The position numbers and the translations under genes are program-made. Below, one piece after another: positions 30,046-39,500 of a DNA stretch of 64,000 nt (position 1 is the stretch's first letter; the number at the start of each line of letters is the position of its first letter). The notes under the pieces are model-generated. The model was not told the DNA's origin. It made no database searches and worked only from the letters and a program-made list of their open reading frames with translations. The stretch comes from Muricoccus nepalensis (lineage in GTDB: Bacteria; Pseudomonadota; Alphaproteobacteria; Acetobacterales; Acetobacteraceae): contig NZ_RCZP01000003.1 in assembly GCF_006438825.1 (NCBI RefSeq), positions 124,001 through 188,000 of the forward strand, read 5' to 3'.

Positions 30046-30543
30046 GTGGAGTACCACCCGCTTCCGGTCACGCATGTCGGCCTCACGGTCACGGACATCG
30101 AAGCAGCGACGGCATGGTATGCAAAGGTGCTATGCTGCCGGCACATCATCGGGCCGCTCCACATCACGGATGATGGGAGCCAGATGTGGAAGGTCTTCCG
30201 AGGCATCTTCGGGGAGCGCTTCCAGGAAGGCTATGTTTGCCACCTGGCGACCGCGAACGGTGTCGGGATCGAGTTGTTCCAGTTCGTCACGCCACGGTCC
30301 GAACCAGCGGAGAACAACTTCGCGTACTGGAAGACCGGCGTGTTTCACTTCTGCCTCGTTGACCCGGAGATCGAGGCCCTCGCCAAGCGGATCGCCGACG
30401 CGGGCGGGAAGCAGCGGTCTGACGTGTGGACGCTCTTCGAGGGCGAGGCGTTCAAGGCCGTCTACTGCGAGGATCCTTGGGGCAATCTGATCGAGGTCTA
30501 CAGCCATTCCACCGAGTTGATGTACGCGAACCGCGGCAAATAG
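30046..30543 (+). CDS. VOC-family protein 1 (glyoxalase/dioxygenase-like)
   Basis: A 165-residue vicinal-oxygen-chelate protein with one pair of beta-alpha-beta-beta-beta units. Putative metal ligands: His in VTHVGLTVTD, His in GVFHFCLVD and Glu in PWGNLIEVYSH. The start is the GTG with AGGAGA five bases upstream; a longer frame reaching back to 29860 crosses the operator and is rejected. Reaction unknown: the family includes glyoxalases, extradiol dioxygenases and resistance proteins. Its promoter carries the TTTAC tandem repeat shared with VOC-2 and pao. Composition is less GC-biased than the core genes. Confidence 0.88.
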   Translation: MEYHPLPVTHVGLTVTDIEAATAWYAKVLCCRHIIGPLHITDDGSQMWKVFRGIFGERFQEGYVCHLATANGVGIELFQFVTPRSEPAENNFAYWKTGVFHFCLVDPEIEALAKRIADAGGKQRSDVWTLFEGEAFKAVYCEDPWGNLIEVYSHSTELMYANRGK

Positions 30544-30723
30544 GGCGACGATTCAGCCTTCTCGGTCGCTGGACAACACGGGGCGGCGTTCTGCTCGACA
30601 ACGCTTCGGAAGAGCGGGCCTGTGCGTAGGGGGCGCTCCATTACTGACCGACGACAGGCCGTCAGGGCAGAAATGGAGCGATGGGCCGTTGCTCATCCCC
30701 CGCGATGCGGGCTCGGCTTGAGC

Positions 30724-31611
30724 TTACGCCGCCATCTCCTCAAGCTCAGCCATCAGTGTCTGGATAAAGGCCGTGGCGAGCTGCGGGAGCGCGCGGCCGT
30801 CCGGTGTCATCAACGTCACCGGCAGCATGATCGAAGGGGCAAACGGCCGCCAGCCCACCCCTGGCAGGCCGATATGCCGGATGAAGCCGTCGACGATCGC
30901 GACCCCCGCGCCGGCGAGAACATGGCACACCGCCGACATGCTCATCGTGATCTGGAGTGCAACGTCGCGCGAAAACCCCGCTGACGCGAAGGCCTGATCC
31001 AGAACCTGCCCGAAGTAGGTGTCCGATCCATAGGACACGAGAGGATGAGGCGCGACGTCGGCCGGCTGCACGACGCGGCGGCGCAGCACCGGGTGGCCTT
31101 CCGGCGCGATGAGGATCATTCGCGGGCCAGGCAGCGTTCGCACGGCCAGGCCCGGCTTTGGAACCGGCGACAAGCAGAGGCCCAGGTCGGCTTGGCCGGA
31201 AAGCACCGCATCCGCGGTCTCGCGGGCGGGGAGCAGGTGGGACGCCATGCGCACCATCGGATGCCGCCGCTCGAAGGCGGCGACTGCCCTGGGCACCAGC
31301 GTGATGGACAGCGACGAGGACGCAGCGACGCGCACCAGTCCAGCCCCGCCGGACCGGACCTCGCCCGTCAGGCGGGCGAAGGCGGCGACCTCGTTCACGA
31401 TGCGCTCGGCGTCCGGTAGCAGGCGTTGCGCCTCCGGCGTCGGCAACAGCCGCCCTTTGACCGTGTGGAACAACCGGAAGCCTGTCTGGCGTTCTGCCAG
31501 CCGCAGGGCCTTGCTCACGGCCGGTTGCGAAACCCCGAGGAACGCGGCGGCGCCGGTCACGCTCCGCATCCGCATCACGGCATGGAAGATTTCGATCTGA
31601 CGAGCGTTCAT
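30724..31611 (-). CDS. LysR-family transcriptional regulator
   Basis: A 295-residue LysR-type regulator with the helix-turn-helix in MNARQIEIFHAVMRMRSVTG and VSQPAVSKALRLAE, and a complete effector domain of normal length. ATG 31611 matches the usual family start; the alternative ATG at 31626 lies inside a palindrome that is better read as the operator. It faces a decayed hydantoinase gene, so its original target may be lost. Confidence 0.93.
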   Translation of the reverse strand: MNARQIEIFHAVMRMRSVTGAAAFLGVSQPAVSKALRLAERQTGFRLFHTVKGRLLPTPEAQRLLPDAERIVNEVAAFARLTGEVRSGGAGLVRVAASSSLSITLVPRAVAAFERRHPMVRMASHLLPARETADAVLSGQADLGLCLSPVPKPGLAVRTLPGPRMILIAPEGHPVLRRRVVQPADVAPHPLVSYGSDTYFGQVLDQAFASAGFSRDVALQITMSMSAVCHVLAGAGVAIVDGFIRHIGLPGVGWRPFAPSIMLPVTLMTPDGRALPQLATAFIQTLMAELEEMAA

Positions 31612-31623
31612 GGCGGAAGGGAG

Positions 31624-31640
31624 CATAACCGACGGTTATG
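31624..31640. promoter_or_regulatory. LysR-type operator upstream of the LysR gene
   Basis: CATAACCGACGGTTATG is a perfect palindrome (7-bp arms, 3-bp centre) with the T-N11-A spacing inside ATAACC-N3-GGTTAT. It sits 13 bases upstream of the lysR start and about 100 bases from the divergent hydantoinase remnant, so it fits an autoregulatory LysR site. Confidence 0.65.
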
Positions 31641-31737
31641 ACCCTTGCACGCGTCTGACGTGGCACGGTCCAGCGGGCGCCGGCTACTGCTCTCGTGCCG
31701 CGGCATTGACCGCGCGGCTTGAGACGGAAGTCACCCC

Positions 31738-31947
31738 ATGAGCTCTTGTGTAGGCGCCGACATCAACGAAGCCTTCATCGGCCTTTGCCTCTGGAACGAG
31801 AACACGGCGGAGCTGAGCACCCTGGCAACGCGAGGAGCGGAGTTGCTGCGCGGCCGCCGCAGCCTGAAGGAACGCCAAGGGGCAGAGCCGTCAAAGACCA
31901 CCCTCGCCGTCCAAGGCACGACGGCCGGCATCAACACCGCGATTCAG
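31738..31947 (+). pseudogene. Remnant of an N-methylhydantoinase A / oxoprolinase gene (hyuA N-terminus)
   Basis: The ~70 residues from MSSCVGADINEAFIGLCLWN to QGTTAGINTAIQ resemble the phosphate-binding start of hydantoinase A proteins (GVDIGGTFTDLVL ... VVHGTTVGTNALIE). Key glycines of the GGTFTD loop are replaced (NEAFIG), the middle is shortened, and similarity stops abruptly before a Cys/Arg-rich non-conserved tail that reads to 32154. A LysR gene divergent from hyuA is a common arrangement, so this looks like the decayed end of a deleted operon. Confidence 0.55.
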
Positions 31948-32167
31948 TGTCCAAAGTGCTACCGTTCCGATGTCTCGAGCGACTTGGAAGGGGGGCGCCG
32001 CGGGTGCGGGCCTCCGGTGCGCATGCGGACTGACGGGCAGGGTGGCGCCGCGCCCCACGCCGAGGCCGGAACGCCCGCGCCGCCGCGTCCCATGCCCACG
32101 CGGCGCGCCCAGACAGCCGCTCGGCCAGGCGCCGCGACCAGCGCCGCCGGCTAGGGCGGGGCATCTC

Positions 32168-35083
32168 ATGGACATCCCGCTGCGCGGATCCGACCAGGAG
32201 GCATCCTTCGCCTTCGGCCCTTTCCTGCTGCTGCCGCGTCGCCAGTTGCTGCTCGCCGAGGGCCACCCCGTCCGCCTTGGCGGGCGGGCCTTCGAGCTTC
32301 TGCGGGTGATGGTCGAGCGCCCGGGCGAGCTGGTGACCAGTGAGGAGCTGATCGCCGCGGTCTGGCCTCGGCTGCACGTTCACGACGGCAACCTGAAGGT
32401 GACCGTCGCGAGCCTGCGCCGTGCCCTCGGCGACTATCCCGAGGCGCCGCGCTTCGTCGCCACCGTGGCCCGGCGCGGCTACCGGTTCGTCGCGCCCGTC
32501 ACGGCCGGCGGCGCGCCCGCCCTTCCCCATCGCCTTGCCACGCCGCTTCCTGCCCTGAGCGCGCTGCCCCGCTCGCACCGCATCATCGGCCGCGCGCAGG
32601 AGGCCTCCGCCCTTCGGCGGCTGCTCGACGATGAAAGAGGGGTCACGATCGTCGGGCCAGGCGGCGTGGGGAAGACGGCGCTGGCCATCGAGGTGGCGCA
32701 CGCCATCGGCCCGTCCTACCCGGGGGGCGTGCACTTTGTCGATCTGTCGCCCGTCGACGATCCGGTCTCGCTTCCGGCGGTGCTGCTCCAGGCGCTGGGA
32801 TTGCCGGGCAACCCGGCCGACGCCCTCGCGAAGGTCCTCCAGCAGCTCCGCGCGGCGCCCACGCTGCTGCTGCTCGACAACTGCGAGCATCTGCAGCCCG
32901 CGGTGGCCATCTTCGCCGCCAAGTTCCTCGCCGGACGCGGCGCCTCGCGCCTGGTGGCCACCAGCCGGTTTCCGCTCGGCGCCCTCTCGGAGAGAGCGTT
33001 CACCGTCGAGCCGCTTCGCTACCCGGCCGGGGGCGAGGCGCCGGACTTGCGCCAAGCGCTGAGGTTCCCGGCCGTCGAGATGCTGGTCGGCCGCGCGGCG
33101 GACCTGACAGGCTATCGCTTCGTGGAGGAGGACTGCGCCGTCATCGCGCGGATCTGCCGGACGCTGGACGGGCTTCCGCTCGCGCTCGAGCTGGCCGCCG
33201 CGCAACTGGGCGTCCAGGGGCCGGACCGCCTGAGCGACACGCTCGACACCCAGCTCACCGTTCTCCGCCACTCGGACGGCGCGGTGCACTCCCGCCAGCG
33301 AACGCTGCAGGCCACCATGGACTGGAGCTACGGGCTGCTGTCCCGCGAGGAGGCGGCCCAGTTTCGGCTTGTCTCCGTCTTTCCCGACAGCTTCGACCAG
33401 GAGGACGCCGTGGCCGTGGCCGCCGCCACCGGCCTGGACGCGGCGGCCGTGGCCCGCTGCCTCGGCAGCCTCCTCGCCAAGTCGCTGCTGACGACGCTGA
33501 CGACGCTGACGGGGCCGGCGGGGCTCCGCTTCCGGCTGCTGCACACCACGCGGCTCTACGCGGGCGAGCGGCGCCGGCGGGACCCGCAGGATGCCCTGAT
33601 CCAGCGGTCCCACCTGCGCCGGGTGCTCGCCCTGTTCGAGCAGTCCGAGCGCGAATGGAGCTGGCGCGAGAGCGGTGAATGGGTGGCGCGTCACAGGGAC
33701 CGGCTGCCCGACCTTCGCGCCGCGCTGTCCTGGGCCCTGGACGCGGGGAAGGAGCCCGGCCTCGGGGTTCGTCTCGCGGCGGCGGCGCTCCCCCTCTGGT
33801 TCGAGCTCTCGGCCCTGGCGGAAGCCCGCCGCTGGACCGACGCGGCGCTCGGCCACGCGCGGGCCGCGCCCTGCGACGGGCTGGCCCTGGCCAAGCTCGC
33901 CGACTTTCGGGCCTGGGTCATGGTCTACGAGGCCAGGCCGATGCACGAGGTCGAGGACGCCTGGCTCGTCGCGCTTCAGGCCGCGGAGCGCGCGCGACAG
34001 GCCGGCCAGCATCTCCGGGCGCTCGCGGCCCTCGCGCTCTACCTGATCCAGACCGGGCGCATCCGCCAGGGACTCACCCGCCTGGAGGAGTTCAGGGCGC
34101 TGTCCGCCACCATGGGGAACCCCTCGGTCCTGCCGGAGGGCGAGCGCGCCCTGGCCCTGGCCAAGGCCTATCGTGGCGATCTGCTCGGGAGCCGGGAAAT
34201 CCTCGACCGGCTGGCGGCGGCGCACGCGCTGCCCGACCGGCGCTCGCGCATGGCGGGCTTTCAGGTTGATCGCTCCATCGGCATCGGCAGCTACCGGTCC
34301 CTGGTCCTGTGGCTGACAGGCAGCCCCGACCGGGCGGCATCCACCGCGCGAGCGGCCGTCGAGGCGGCCGGCACCCTGGGCCACCTCGTGTCGCAGTCCA
34401 ACGCGCTCGGCCTGGCCGCGCTGCCCGTGGCACTGTGCCGCGGGGATGCGGCGGCGCTCGGGCGCGACACGGCGAGGCTGCGCGAGAACCTCGAGGTAGA
34501 GCACCTCGCCATCTGGGTTCCGGTGGAGCGCTTCCACGCGGCGGCCCTGGCGGAGATGCGGGACGAAGCCGGGGCGATCGACGCTTTAAGGGCGGCGGTC
34601 CGGGACCTGCTGCAGTCCGGCTACGGCGCGCGCATCGGACTGTCGCTCAGCGTCCTGGCCGAGGCGCTCGCCCGCCGGCAGCGGTTGGACGAGGCCAAGG
34701 CCACCCTCGAGGAGGCCTTCCGGCAGCAGGACCGGCAGGACCAGTGGTGGTGCCGACCCGAACTGCGGCGGATCGAGGCCGCCATCCATCGGGGCCGCGG
34801 GCAGCACCGACGCGCCGACACCCTTCTCCGCGACGCGATCGAGGAGGCCCGATCCATGGGCGCCACTGCCTTCGAGCTGCGGGCCGCGAACGACCTGGCG
34901 GCCCACGCCATCGACCAAGGGCGGTCGGCCGCCGCGACGGCCCTGCTCCTTCCCGTCTACCGACGTTTTACCGAGGGCTTCACGACGCGCGACCTTGCCG
35001 AAGCCGGTCGCCTCCTGGCCCGGGCCGGGGACGCCCGCCCGGGCCCTCCGGTCCCGCGCTTCCCCGCCGGCCAGGAGGAATGA
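32168..35083 (+). CDS. OmpR-type winged-helix / ATPase (AAA-STAND) transcriptional regulator with helical repeats
   Basis: A 971-residue regulator. Residues ~12-115 form an OmpR/PhoB-like winged helix (VRLGGRAFELLRVMVERPGE, SLRRALGD, ATVARRGYRFVAPV). A P-loop ATPase of the AfsR/NACHT type follows (Walker A GPGGVGKTAL, Walker B-like TLLLLDNCEHL), then a long all-helical TPR-like C-terminal half (repeated AEALA/ARR helices). It belongs to the CadC/AfsR-like one-protein regulators that combine effector sensing, ATP-driven switching and DNA binding. No membrane segment. Gene position amid three operons carrying a tandem-repeat operator makes it the candidate activator (inference). Confidence 0.9.
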   Translation: MDIPLRGSDQEASFAFGPFLLLPRRQLLLAEGHPVRLGGRAFELLRVMVERPGELVTSEELIAAVWPRLHVHDGNLKVTVASLRRALGDYPEAPRFVATVARRGYRFVAPVTAGGAPALPHRLATPLPALSALPRSHRIIGRAQEASALRRLLDDERGVTIVGPGGVGKTALAIEVAHAIGPSYPGGVHFVDLSPVDDPVSLPAVLLQALGLPGNPADALAKVLQQLRAAPTLLLLDNCEHLQPAVAIFAAKFLAGRGASRLVATSRFPLGALSERAFTVEPLRYPAGGEAPDLRQALRFPAVEMLVGRAADLTGYRFVEEDCAVIARICRTLDGLPLALELAAAQLGVQGPDRLSDTLDTQLTVLRHSDGAVHSRQRTLQATMDWSYGLLSREEAAQFRLVSVFPDSFDQEDAVAVAAATGLDAAAVARCLGSLLAKSLLTTLTTLTGPAGLRFRLLHTTRLYAGERRRRDPQDALIQRSHLRRVLALFEQSEREWSWRESGEWVARHRDRLPDLRAALSWALDAGKEPGLGVRLAAAALPLWFELSALAEARRWTDAALGHARAAPCDGLALAKLADFRAWVMVYEARPMHEVEDAWLVALQAAERARQAGQHLRALAALALYLIQTGRIRQGLTRLEEFRALSATMGNPSVLPEGERALALAKAYRGDLLGSREILDRLAAAHALPDRRSRMAGFQVDRSIGIGSYRSLVLWLTGSPDRAASTARAAVEAAGTLGHLVSQSNALGLAALPVALCRGDAAALGRDTARLRENLEVEHLAIWVPVERFHAAALAEMRDEAGAIDALRAAVRDLLQSGYGARIGLSLSVLAEALARRQRLDEAKATLEEAFRQQDRQDQWWCRPELRRIEAAIHRGRGQHRRADTLLRDAIEEARSMGATAFELRAANDLAAHAIDQGRSAAATALLLPVYRRFTEGFTTRDLAEAGRLLARAGDARPGPPVPRFPAGQEE

Positions 35084-35112
35084 ACCACGGCGCCCGGATC
35101 GTGCCGGGCGCG

Positions 35113-35685
35113 TCAGCCTCCGCCGAGCGCACCCTCGGGCGGCGGCGGGTAGCGAACCACGTCCACCCGCATCTGCTGGTCACGCAGCCGCCACACGCGG
35201 GTCAGGCGGCGCGTGAGGGGCGAGATCGCCCAGATCAGCGCGACCGAGACGGCTCCGGAGGTCAGCGCGAGCCGGATTGCCCAGGGGAGCGTTGGGGCCA
35301 CCCGGTCGAGCAAGGCGCTCAGGGCCAGCAGCAGCGGGTAGGTGAGGACCCAGGTCGAGGCGAGCACCTTCCACTTCGGCCCGGAGCCATCGCTGGGCAC
35401 CGTCATCCGGACGATCGGCTCGCCGATGACGCAGAGCTCGCGCAGCGAATCGCGCTCCAGGGCCGCCACCATGCGCCGGTGGGCCGGCGAAGCCCTCCAG
35501 CGCCGCAGGTCCTCCTCGCCGGCGAACTGCGAGACCAGGAAGCTGAGCCCGTCGCCCTGCTGGATCAGCAGCGTTCCGACGTGGTGCGCTTCCTGGCCCG
35601 CCTCGAAGAAGGCGCGCTCGATGTCGCCGGCAATCGCGGCCTCCTGGCCACCCCGGGAGATGAGGGAGGTGACGGTCGTCAGCAC
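35113..35685 (-). CDS. Antibiotic-biosynthesis-monooxygenase-like protein with C-terminal membrane segments
   Basis: A 190-residue protein. The first ~95 residues look like an ABM ferredoxin-fold domain (FLVSQFAGEEDLRRWRASPAHR is the typical strand-helix), followed by two hydrophobic helices (WVLTYPLLLALSALLD and ALTSGAVSVALIWAI) and a basic tail. The start is GTG, 20 bases past the stop of VOC-2, so the two form an operon. ABM proteins oxidise quinone-like substrates or bind small ligands; the membrane-anchored form is a known but uncharacterised architecture. Confidence 0.8.
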   Translation of the reverse strand: MLTTVTSLISRGGQEAAIAGDIERAFFEAGQEAHHVGTLLIQQGDGLSFLVSQFAGEEDLRRWRASPAHRRMVAALERDSLRELCVIGEPIVRMTVPSDGSGPKWKVLASTWVLTYPLLLALSALLDRVAPTLPWAIRLALTSGAVSVALIWAISPLTRRLTRVWRLRDQQMRVDVVRYPPPPEGALGGG

Positions 35686-35704
35686 GCGGGAGACCTTCCC
35701 GGCA

Positions 35705-36493
35705 TCACGGCGCCATCTTCGCCAAGTGCCGCTCCTTGGCCTCGAGGAAGGTCCGCTTGACCGGGTCCAGCGCCTGGACGAACTCCAGCTGCTCGCCCTC
35801 CGGCCCCTTGCAGTAGATCAGCGACCACCCATCGGATTGGCCCTCGCGGATCTTGTTCGTGTTCGCGCTCACCGGGGCGCCGCGGCGCGCCTCCTCGGTG
35901 CGGGTCGTGATGACCCGGTTGGCCCGGACCTGCGTCATGCCCCGGTGCGCGCTCTCCGCCTCCAGGTCCGCGATGAAGCGGTCGAAGTCCACGTCGTCGC
36001 GAACATGAAAGCAAATGTGCATTGAGCGGGGGTAGGCCGGGCTCATCCGGTCGCGCGGCTCGGCGAAGCTACGGCCCTCGCCCTCGGGCTGGTCGGCGTT
36101 CCGGTACTGGAGGAGCTCGATGACGACGTTGTCGAACTGCACGAAGCGGACGTCGAGGCGCTGCGCCCCGCCGGCGAGGTCGGGCACGCCGATGGTCGCC
36201 GGCACGATGCCTTGCGCGGCGGCCCGGATCTCCTCGTCCGTCAGCAGCGTGTTGTGGATCGCCTCGCCCTGGAAGTCCCCGTCGCGCATCACCTCCGTGC
36301 CGCCGAGGACCTCCGTGTAGAACTCGAAGGCCCGGTTCATGTTCTGGACGGTGACGCCGAAGTGCTGCACGCCCTGCAAGCGGAAGCCCAGCGGCGCGCG
36401 GTCACGCGACGGCGCCGCGCCCGCCCCCTCCGCGCCGCTTGGACCGCGCGGGGTGATCGGGCGGGCGTGAGAGGGGATCGGCATGGACTTCAT
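35705..36493 (-). CDS. VOC-family protein 2 (glyoxalase/dioxygenase-like)
   Basis: A ~262-residue VOC protein with two modules: the first begins GVQHFGVTVQNMNRAFEFYTEVLGG, the second has MHICFHVRDDVDFDRFI and ends with EGEQLEFVQA. Candidate metal ligands are His in QHFGVTV, His in HICFHV and Glu in QLEFVQ. Starts at 36514, 36493 and 36484 are all possible; the open frame back to 36586 would cross the tandem-repeat operator and is rejected. The ~45 N-terminal residues are low-complexity. It is co-transcribed with the ABM-like gene. Confidence 0.87.
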   Translation of the reverse strand: MKSMPIPSHARPITPRGPSGAEGAGAAPSRDRAPLGFRLQGVQHFGVTVQNMNRAFEFYTEVLGGTEVMRDGDFQGEAIHNTLLTDEEIRAAAQGIVPATIGVPDLAGGAQRLDVRFVQFDNVVIELLQYRNADQPEGEGRSFAEPRDRMSPAYPRSMHICFHVRDDVDFDRFIADLEAESAHRGMTQVRANRVITTRTEEARRGAPVSANTNKIREGQSDGWSLIYCKGPEGEQLEFVQALDPVKRTFLEAKERHLAKMAP

Positions 36494-36561
36494 CCTGATC
36501 GGCTGGCGCCCCATCGGGGCGGCGGTGTGACGTGCATAGCCGTCCAACCGGATCGAGGGGC

Positions 36562-36577
36562 GTAAAATGGGGTAAAT
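36562..36577 (-). promoter_or_regulatory. TTTAC tandem-repeat operator, copy 2 (upstream of VOC-2/ABM operon)
   Basis: Gene-sense sequence ATTTACCCCATTTTAC (minus strand): TTTAC half-sites 10 bp apart. It is followed after exactly 23 bases by TATGCA, a plausible -10, and lies 68 bases before the VOC-2 start at 36493. Confidence 0.7.
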
Positions 36578-36646
36578 GCGCTTCATGGCGGCTCGCCCCG
36601 CGCGTTAGCCTTCCGGAGACCGCATCCGGGGCAGAACGAGAACAAG

Positions 36647-37264
36647 GTGAGACGCGGAACCGACAGCGGCTATCACCGCGCCGAGGCCTTCAGCGACGCT
36701 GTGATCGCGATCAGCGTCACGCTCATGGCCTACGAGCTCCTGGGAACGACGGGGGCAGAAACGAGTGATCCCCTGGGCGCGCTGAGGGCGGCCTGGCCCT
36801 CCTTCCTGGCCCTCGCAATGAGCTTCCTCGTGGTTGGCCAGATGTGGATTGTGCACCACAACCTTTGGCGCTTCGTGCGGGAGGTCGACCAGGGCATGCT
36901 CCTGCTCAACCTCGCCCTGCTGTTCTTCGTCGCCGTGCTACCCGTCGCGGCAAAGTTGCTGGCGGCCCATCTCAACGGCCCGCTGGCGCCGCTGCGCGTT
37001 GCCGCCGGGCTCTACGCCGCGGTCGCGCTCGGGCAGGCCCTGCTCTTCAACGCGGCGCTGCGCTGGGCCTGGTCGAAGCGCCTCTTCGACATGGGCCCCG
37101 AGCGCTACGCAGCCTTCCGCCGGCATTTTCTCATCGGGCCGGCCATCTACCTCGTCGCGTTCCTGCTGAACTTCGCCTCGCCCTATCTGAGCATCGCCTC
37201 CTATCTTGCGGTGCCCGTCGCCTACCTGGGCTTCGGCTTCGGCCGCGCGAAAGACGAGCCCTAG
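36647..37264 (+). CDS. TMEM175-family (DUF1211) integral membrane protein, putative potassium channel
   Basis: A 205-residue membrane protein with six hydrophobic segments. The first helix carries the family signature FSDAVIAISVTLMAYEL (FSDGVFAI-like), which lines the pore of bacterial TMEM175 K+ channels; the substitution of Gly by Ala and Phe by Ile is within variation. Starts at GTG. It is divergent from VOC-2 and shares the intergenic region holding operator copy 2. Convergent with the pao operon. Confidence 0.9.
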   Translation: MRRGTDSGYHRAEAFSDAVIAISVTLMAYELLGTTGAETSDPLGALRAAWPSFLALAMSFLVVGQMWIVHHNLWRFVREVDQGMLLLNLALLFFVAVLPVAAKLLAAHLNGPLAPLRVAAGLYAAVALGQALLFNAALRWAWSKRLFDMGPERYAAFRRHFLIGPAIYLVAFLLNFASPYLSIASYLAVPVAYLGFGFGRAKDEP

Positions 37265-37274
37265 GCGGATCCGC

Positions 37275-39500
37275 TCAGAGCAACGCGAGGGCCGGCAGCG
37301 CGTGCAGGTGCTTCTCCAGGGTGATGGGATAGTCGCGCACCCGCAGCCCCGTCGCGTTGTAGACCGCGTTGGCGATCGCCGGCGCCGCCCCGCAGAGGCC
37401 GAGCTCGCCGATGCCCTTGGCCTTCATCGGGGAGGCCAGCGCGTCCGGATGATCGAGAAGGACGACGTCCAGGTGCGGGATGTCGGCGTGGACGGGCACC
37501 TCGTAGCCGGCCATGTCGTGGTTCACAAAGAAGCCACGCCGGGGGTCAACCGCCAGCTCCTCGATCAGCGCCGCCCCGAGCCCCATGGTCATCCCGCCGA
37601 TCACCTGGCTACGGGCCGTGGCCGGGTTGAGGATGCGGCCGACGTCGCAGACGCAGAGCATGCGGCGGAGCCGGACCTCGCCGGTGAAGGCATCGACGCC
37701 CACCTCTGCGAACTGGGCGGCGAAGGTGGATTGCTGGTAGCGCTTCTCGAGGTCGCCGAACTCGATGCTGTCCTCGCCGGTGAGCCCGCCCCCGCGGGCC
37801 GCCTCCTGCAAGGGCACGACCTCGTTCCCCGACCGGACGGTGCCCCCGATGAACTCGCACCGGTCCCGCGGAAAGCCCAGGCGATCCGCGATCGCATCCC
37901 TCAGGGCAACGCAGGCGGCGAACACCCCGGAGGTCGCGTTGGCCGCGCCCCATTGCCCGCCTGAGCCCGCGGCGCGGGGGAAGTTGGAGTCGCCCAGCCG
38001 CACCTCGACCTCGGCCGCCGTGAGGCCCAGCATCTCCGCCGCGGTCTGCGCCACGATGGTGTAGGTGCCCGTGCCGATATCGGTCATGTCGGTCTCCACG
38101 ATCAGGCCGCCTGACGCCTCCAGGCGCACCCGCGCCCCCGACCTCATGGCGATCGCGTTGCGGATGCCGCTGGCAACGCCCATCCCGACCAGCCACCGTC
38201 CCTCGCGCCTCTCCCCGGGGCGGGATCTCCGGGCCGACCAGCCGAAGCGGGCGGCACCGGTCCGGAGACATTCGACGAGATGGCGCTCGGAGAAGGGCCG
38301 GCTCGGGTTGTGCGGATCCACACGCGTGTCGTTCAGGACGCGGAATTCGACCGGATCCATGCCGAGCTTCTCGGCCATCTCGTCCATGGCCACCTCCAGC
38401 GCCATCAGCCCGGGCGCCTCGCCCGGCGCACGCATGAAGTTGCTCTCTGGCAGATCCATGGCGGCAAGCGTCATGCCGATCTCACGATTTGGCGCGGCGT
38501 AGAGGATCTTGGTCTGCGATGTCGCCATCTCCGCGCCCCCGAGCGGCAGGTTGCCGCTCAGGCCGCGGTGGGAAATCCCGGTCAGGACCCCGTCGGCACG
38601 GGCCGCCAGGCGCACGCGCTGGATCGTCGCTGAGCGATGGGTGCCGTTGTTGAAGATCAGCGCGCGCTGAAGCGCGAGCTTCACGGGCCGGCCCGCCGCC
38701 TTCGCCGCAAGGGCGGCCAGCACGACGTCGCTGCGGATGAAGAGCTTGGCGCCGAAGCCGCCACCGATATAAGGCGATACCACGCGAACCTTGTCCTGGC
38801 CCATCGACAAGGCCCTGGGCAGGTCGCGGATCGCCCAGTTGACCATCTGGTTCGCGGTCCACACGGTCAGGCGGTCTCCCTCCCATGCGGCCACCGTCGC
38901 GTGGGGCTCCATCTGCGCGTGGCTCTCATGCGGCGTCGTGTAGGTGCTGTCGATAGTGACCGCCGCCTGCTGGAACGCGGCCTCGAAGTCACCGACACGG
39001 TCAACATCTGGCGCGTCGGGACCGCCGTTCTCCCTGTCCGGCGCGGGCTTCGCGTTCCCGGCCTCGGCCGCGAGTACGAAGCGCCCGTCCTCCCTCTCGT
39101 AATCAACCTTCAGCAGCCGGGACGCGGCGCGGGCCTGCTCGAAGGTCTCCGCCACGACGACGGCGATCGCCTGATGGTAGTGCTCGATCATGTCACCACC
39201 GAAGAGCATGGCGGCGGAGAGGTCCGCGCGCGAGAGGGGAGCGTGGTCCAGCGTGGTCACAACGGCCAGAACGCCCGGCGCCGCGCGGGTGGCCGCCGCG
39301 TCAATCGCGCGCACGCGGCCCTTCGCCACGCCCGCGCCGAGGACGAATCCATAGGCCGGGTTGGTGACCGCGTCGTTCCGTTCGAAGGCATAGCGCGCCG
39401 CGCCGCTGACCTTCAGGGGGCCGTCGATGCGAAGCACGGGACGGCCGACGACGGTCCCGTTGTCGATCGGGTTGCCGGCGGCGGGCTGATCAAACAGCAT
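37275..39500 (-). CDS. paoC: PaoC-like molybdenum aldehyde oxidoreductase large subunit
   Basis: A 741-residue Moco-binding subunit closely resembling E. coli PaoC/YagR (732 residues): start [76 protein letters not shown], and the catalytic-glutamate motif [10 protein letters not shown]. PaoC oxidises aromatic aldehydes to acids at a molybdenum-cytosine-dinucleotide site. Its start overlaps the end of the paoB-like gene by 11 bases. Third gene of the operon. Confidence 0.95.
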   Translation of the reverse strand: MLFDQPAAGNPIDNGTVVGRPVLRIDGPLKVSGAARYAFERNDAVTNPAYGFVLGAGVAKGRVRAIDAAATRAAPGVLAVVTTLDHAPLSRADLSAAMLFGGDMIEHYHQAIAVVVAETFEQARAASRLLKVDYEREDGRFVLAAEAGNAKPAPDRENGGPDAPDVDRVGDFEAAFQQAAVTIDSTYTTPHESHAQMEPHATVAAWEGDRLTVWTANQMVNWAIRDLPRALSMGQDKVRVVSPYIGGGFGAKLFIRSDVVLAALAAKAAGRPVKLALQRALIFNNGTHRSATIQRVRLAARADGVLTGISHRGLSGNLPLGGAEMATSQTKILYAAPNREIGMTLAAMDLPESNFMRAPGEAPGLMALEVAMDEMAEKLGMDPVEFRVLNDTRVDPHNPSRPFSERHLVECLRTGAARFGWSARRSRPGERREGRWLVGMGVASGIRNAIAMRSGARVRLEASGGLIVETDMTDIGTGTYTIVAQTAAEMLGLTAAEVEVRLGDSNFPRAAGSGGQWGAANATSGVFAACVALRDAIADRLGFPRDRCEFIGGTVRSGNEVVPLQEAARGGGLTGEDSIEFGDLEKRYQQSTFAAQFAEVGVDAFTGEVRLRRMLCVCDVGRILNPATARSQVIGGMTMGLGAALIEELAVDPRRGFFVNHDMAGYEVPVHADIPHLDVVLLDHPDALASPMKAKGIGELGLCGAAPAIANAVYNATGLRVRDYPITLEKHLHALPALALL

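Noticed and set aside
31931-34537. 868-residue open frame antisense to the winged-helix regulator
   Set aside because: Shadow of the GC-rich coding strand; the regulator on the other strand has clear domains.
34968-34982. TTTTACC-like sequence inside the winged-helix regulator gene as a fourth operator copy
   Set aside because: Only one TTTAC half-site, located within coding sequence, and no second half at 10 bp.
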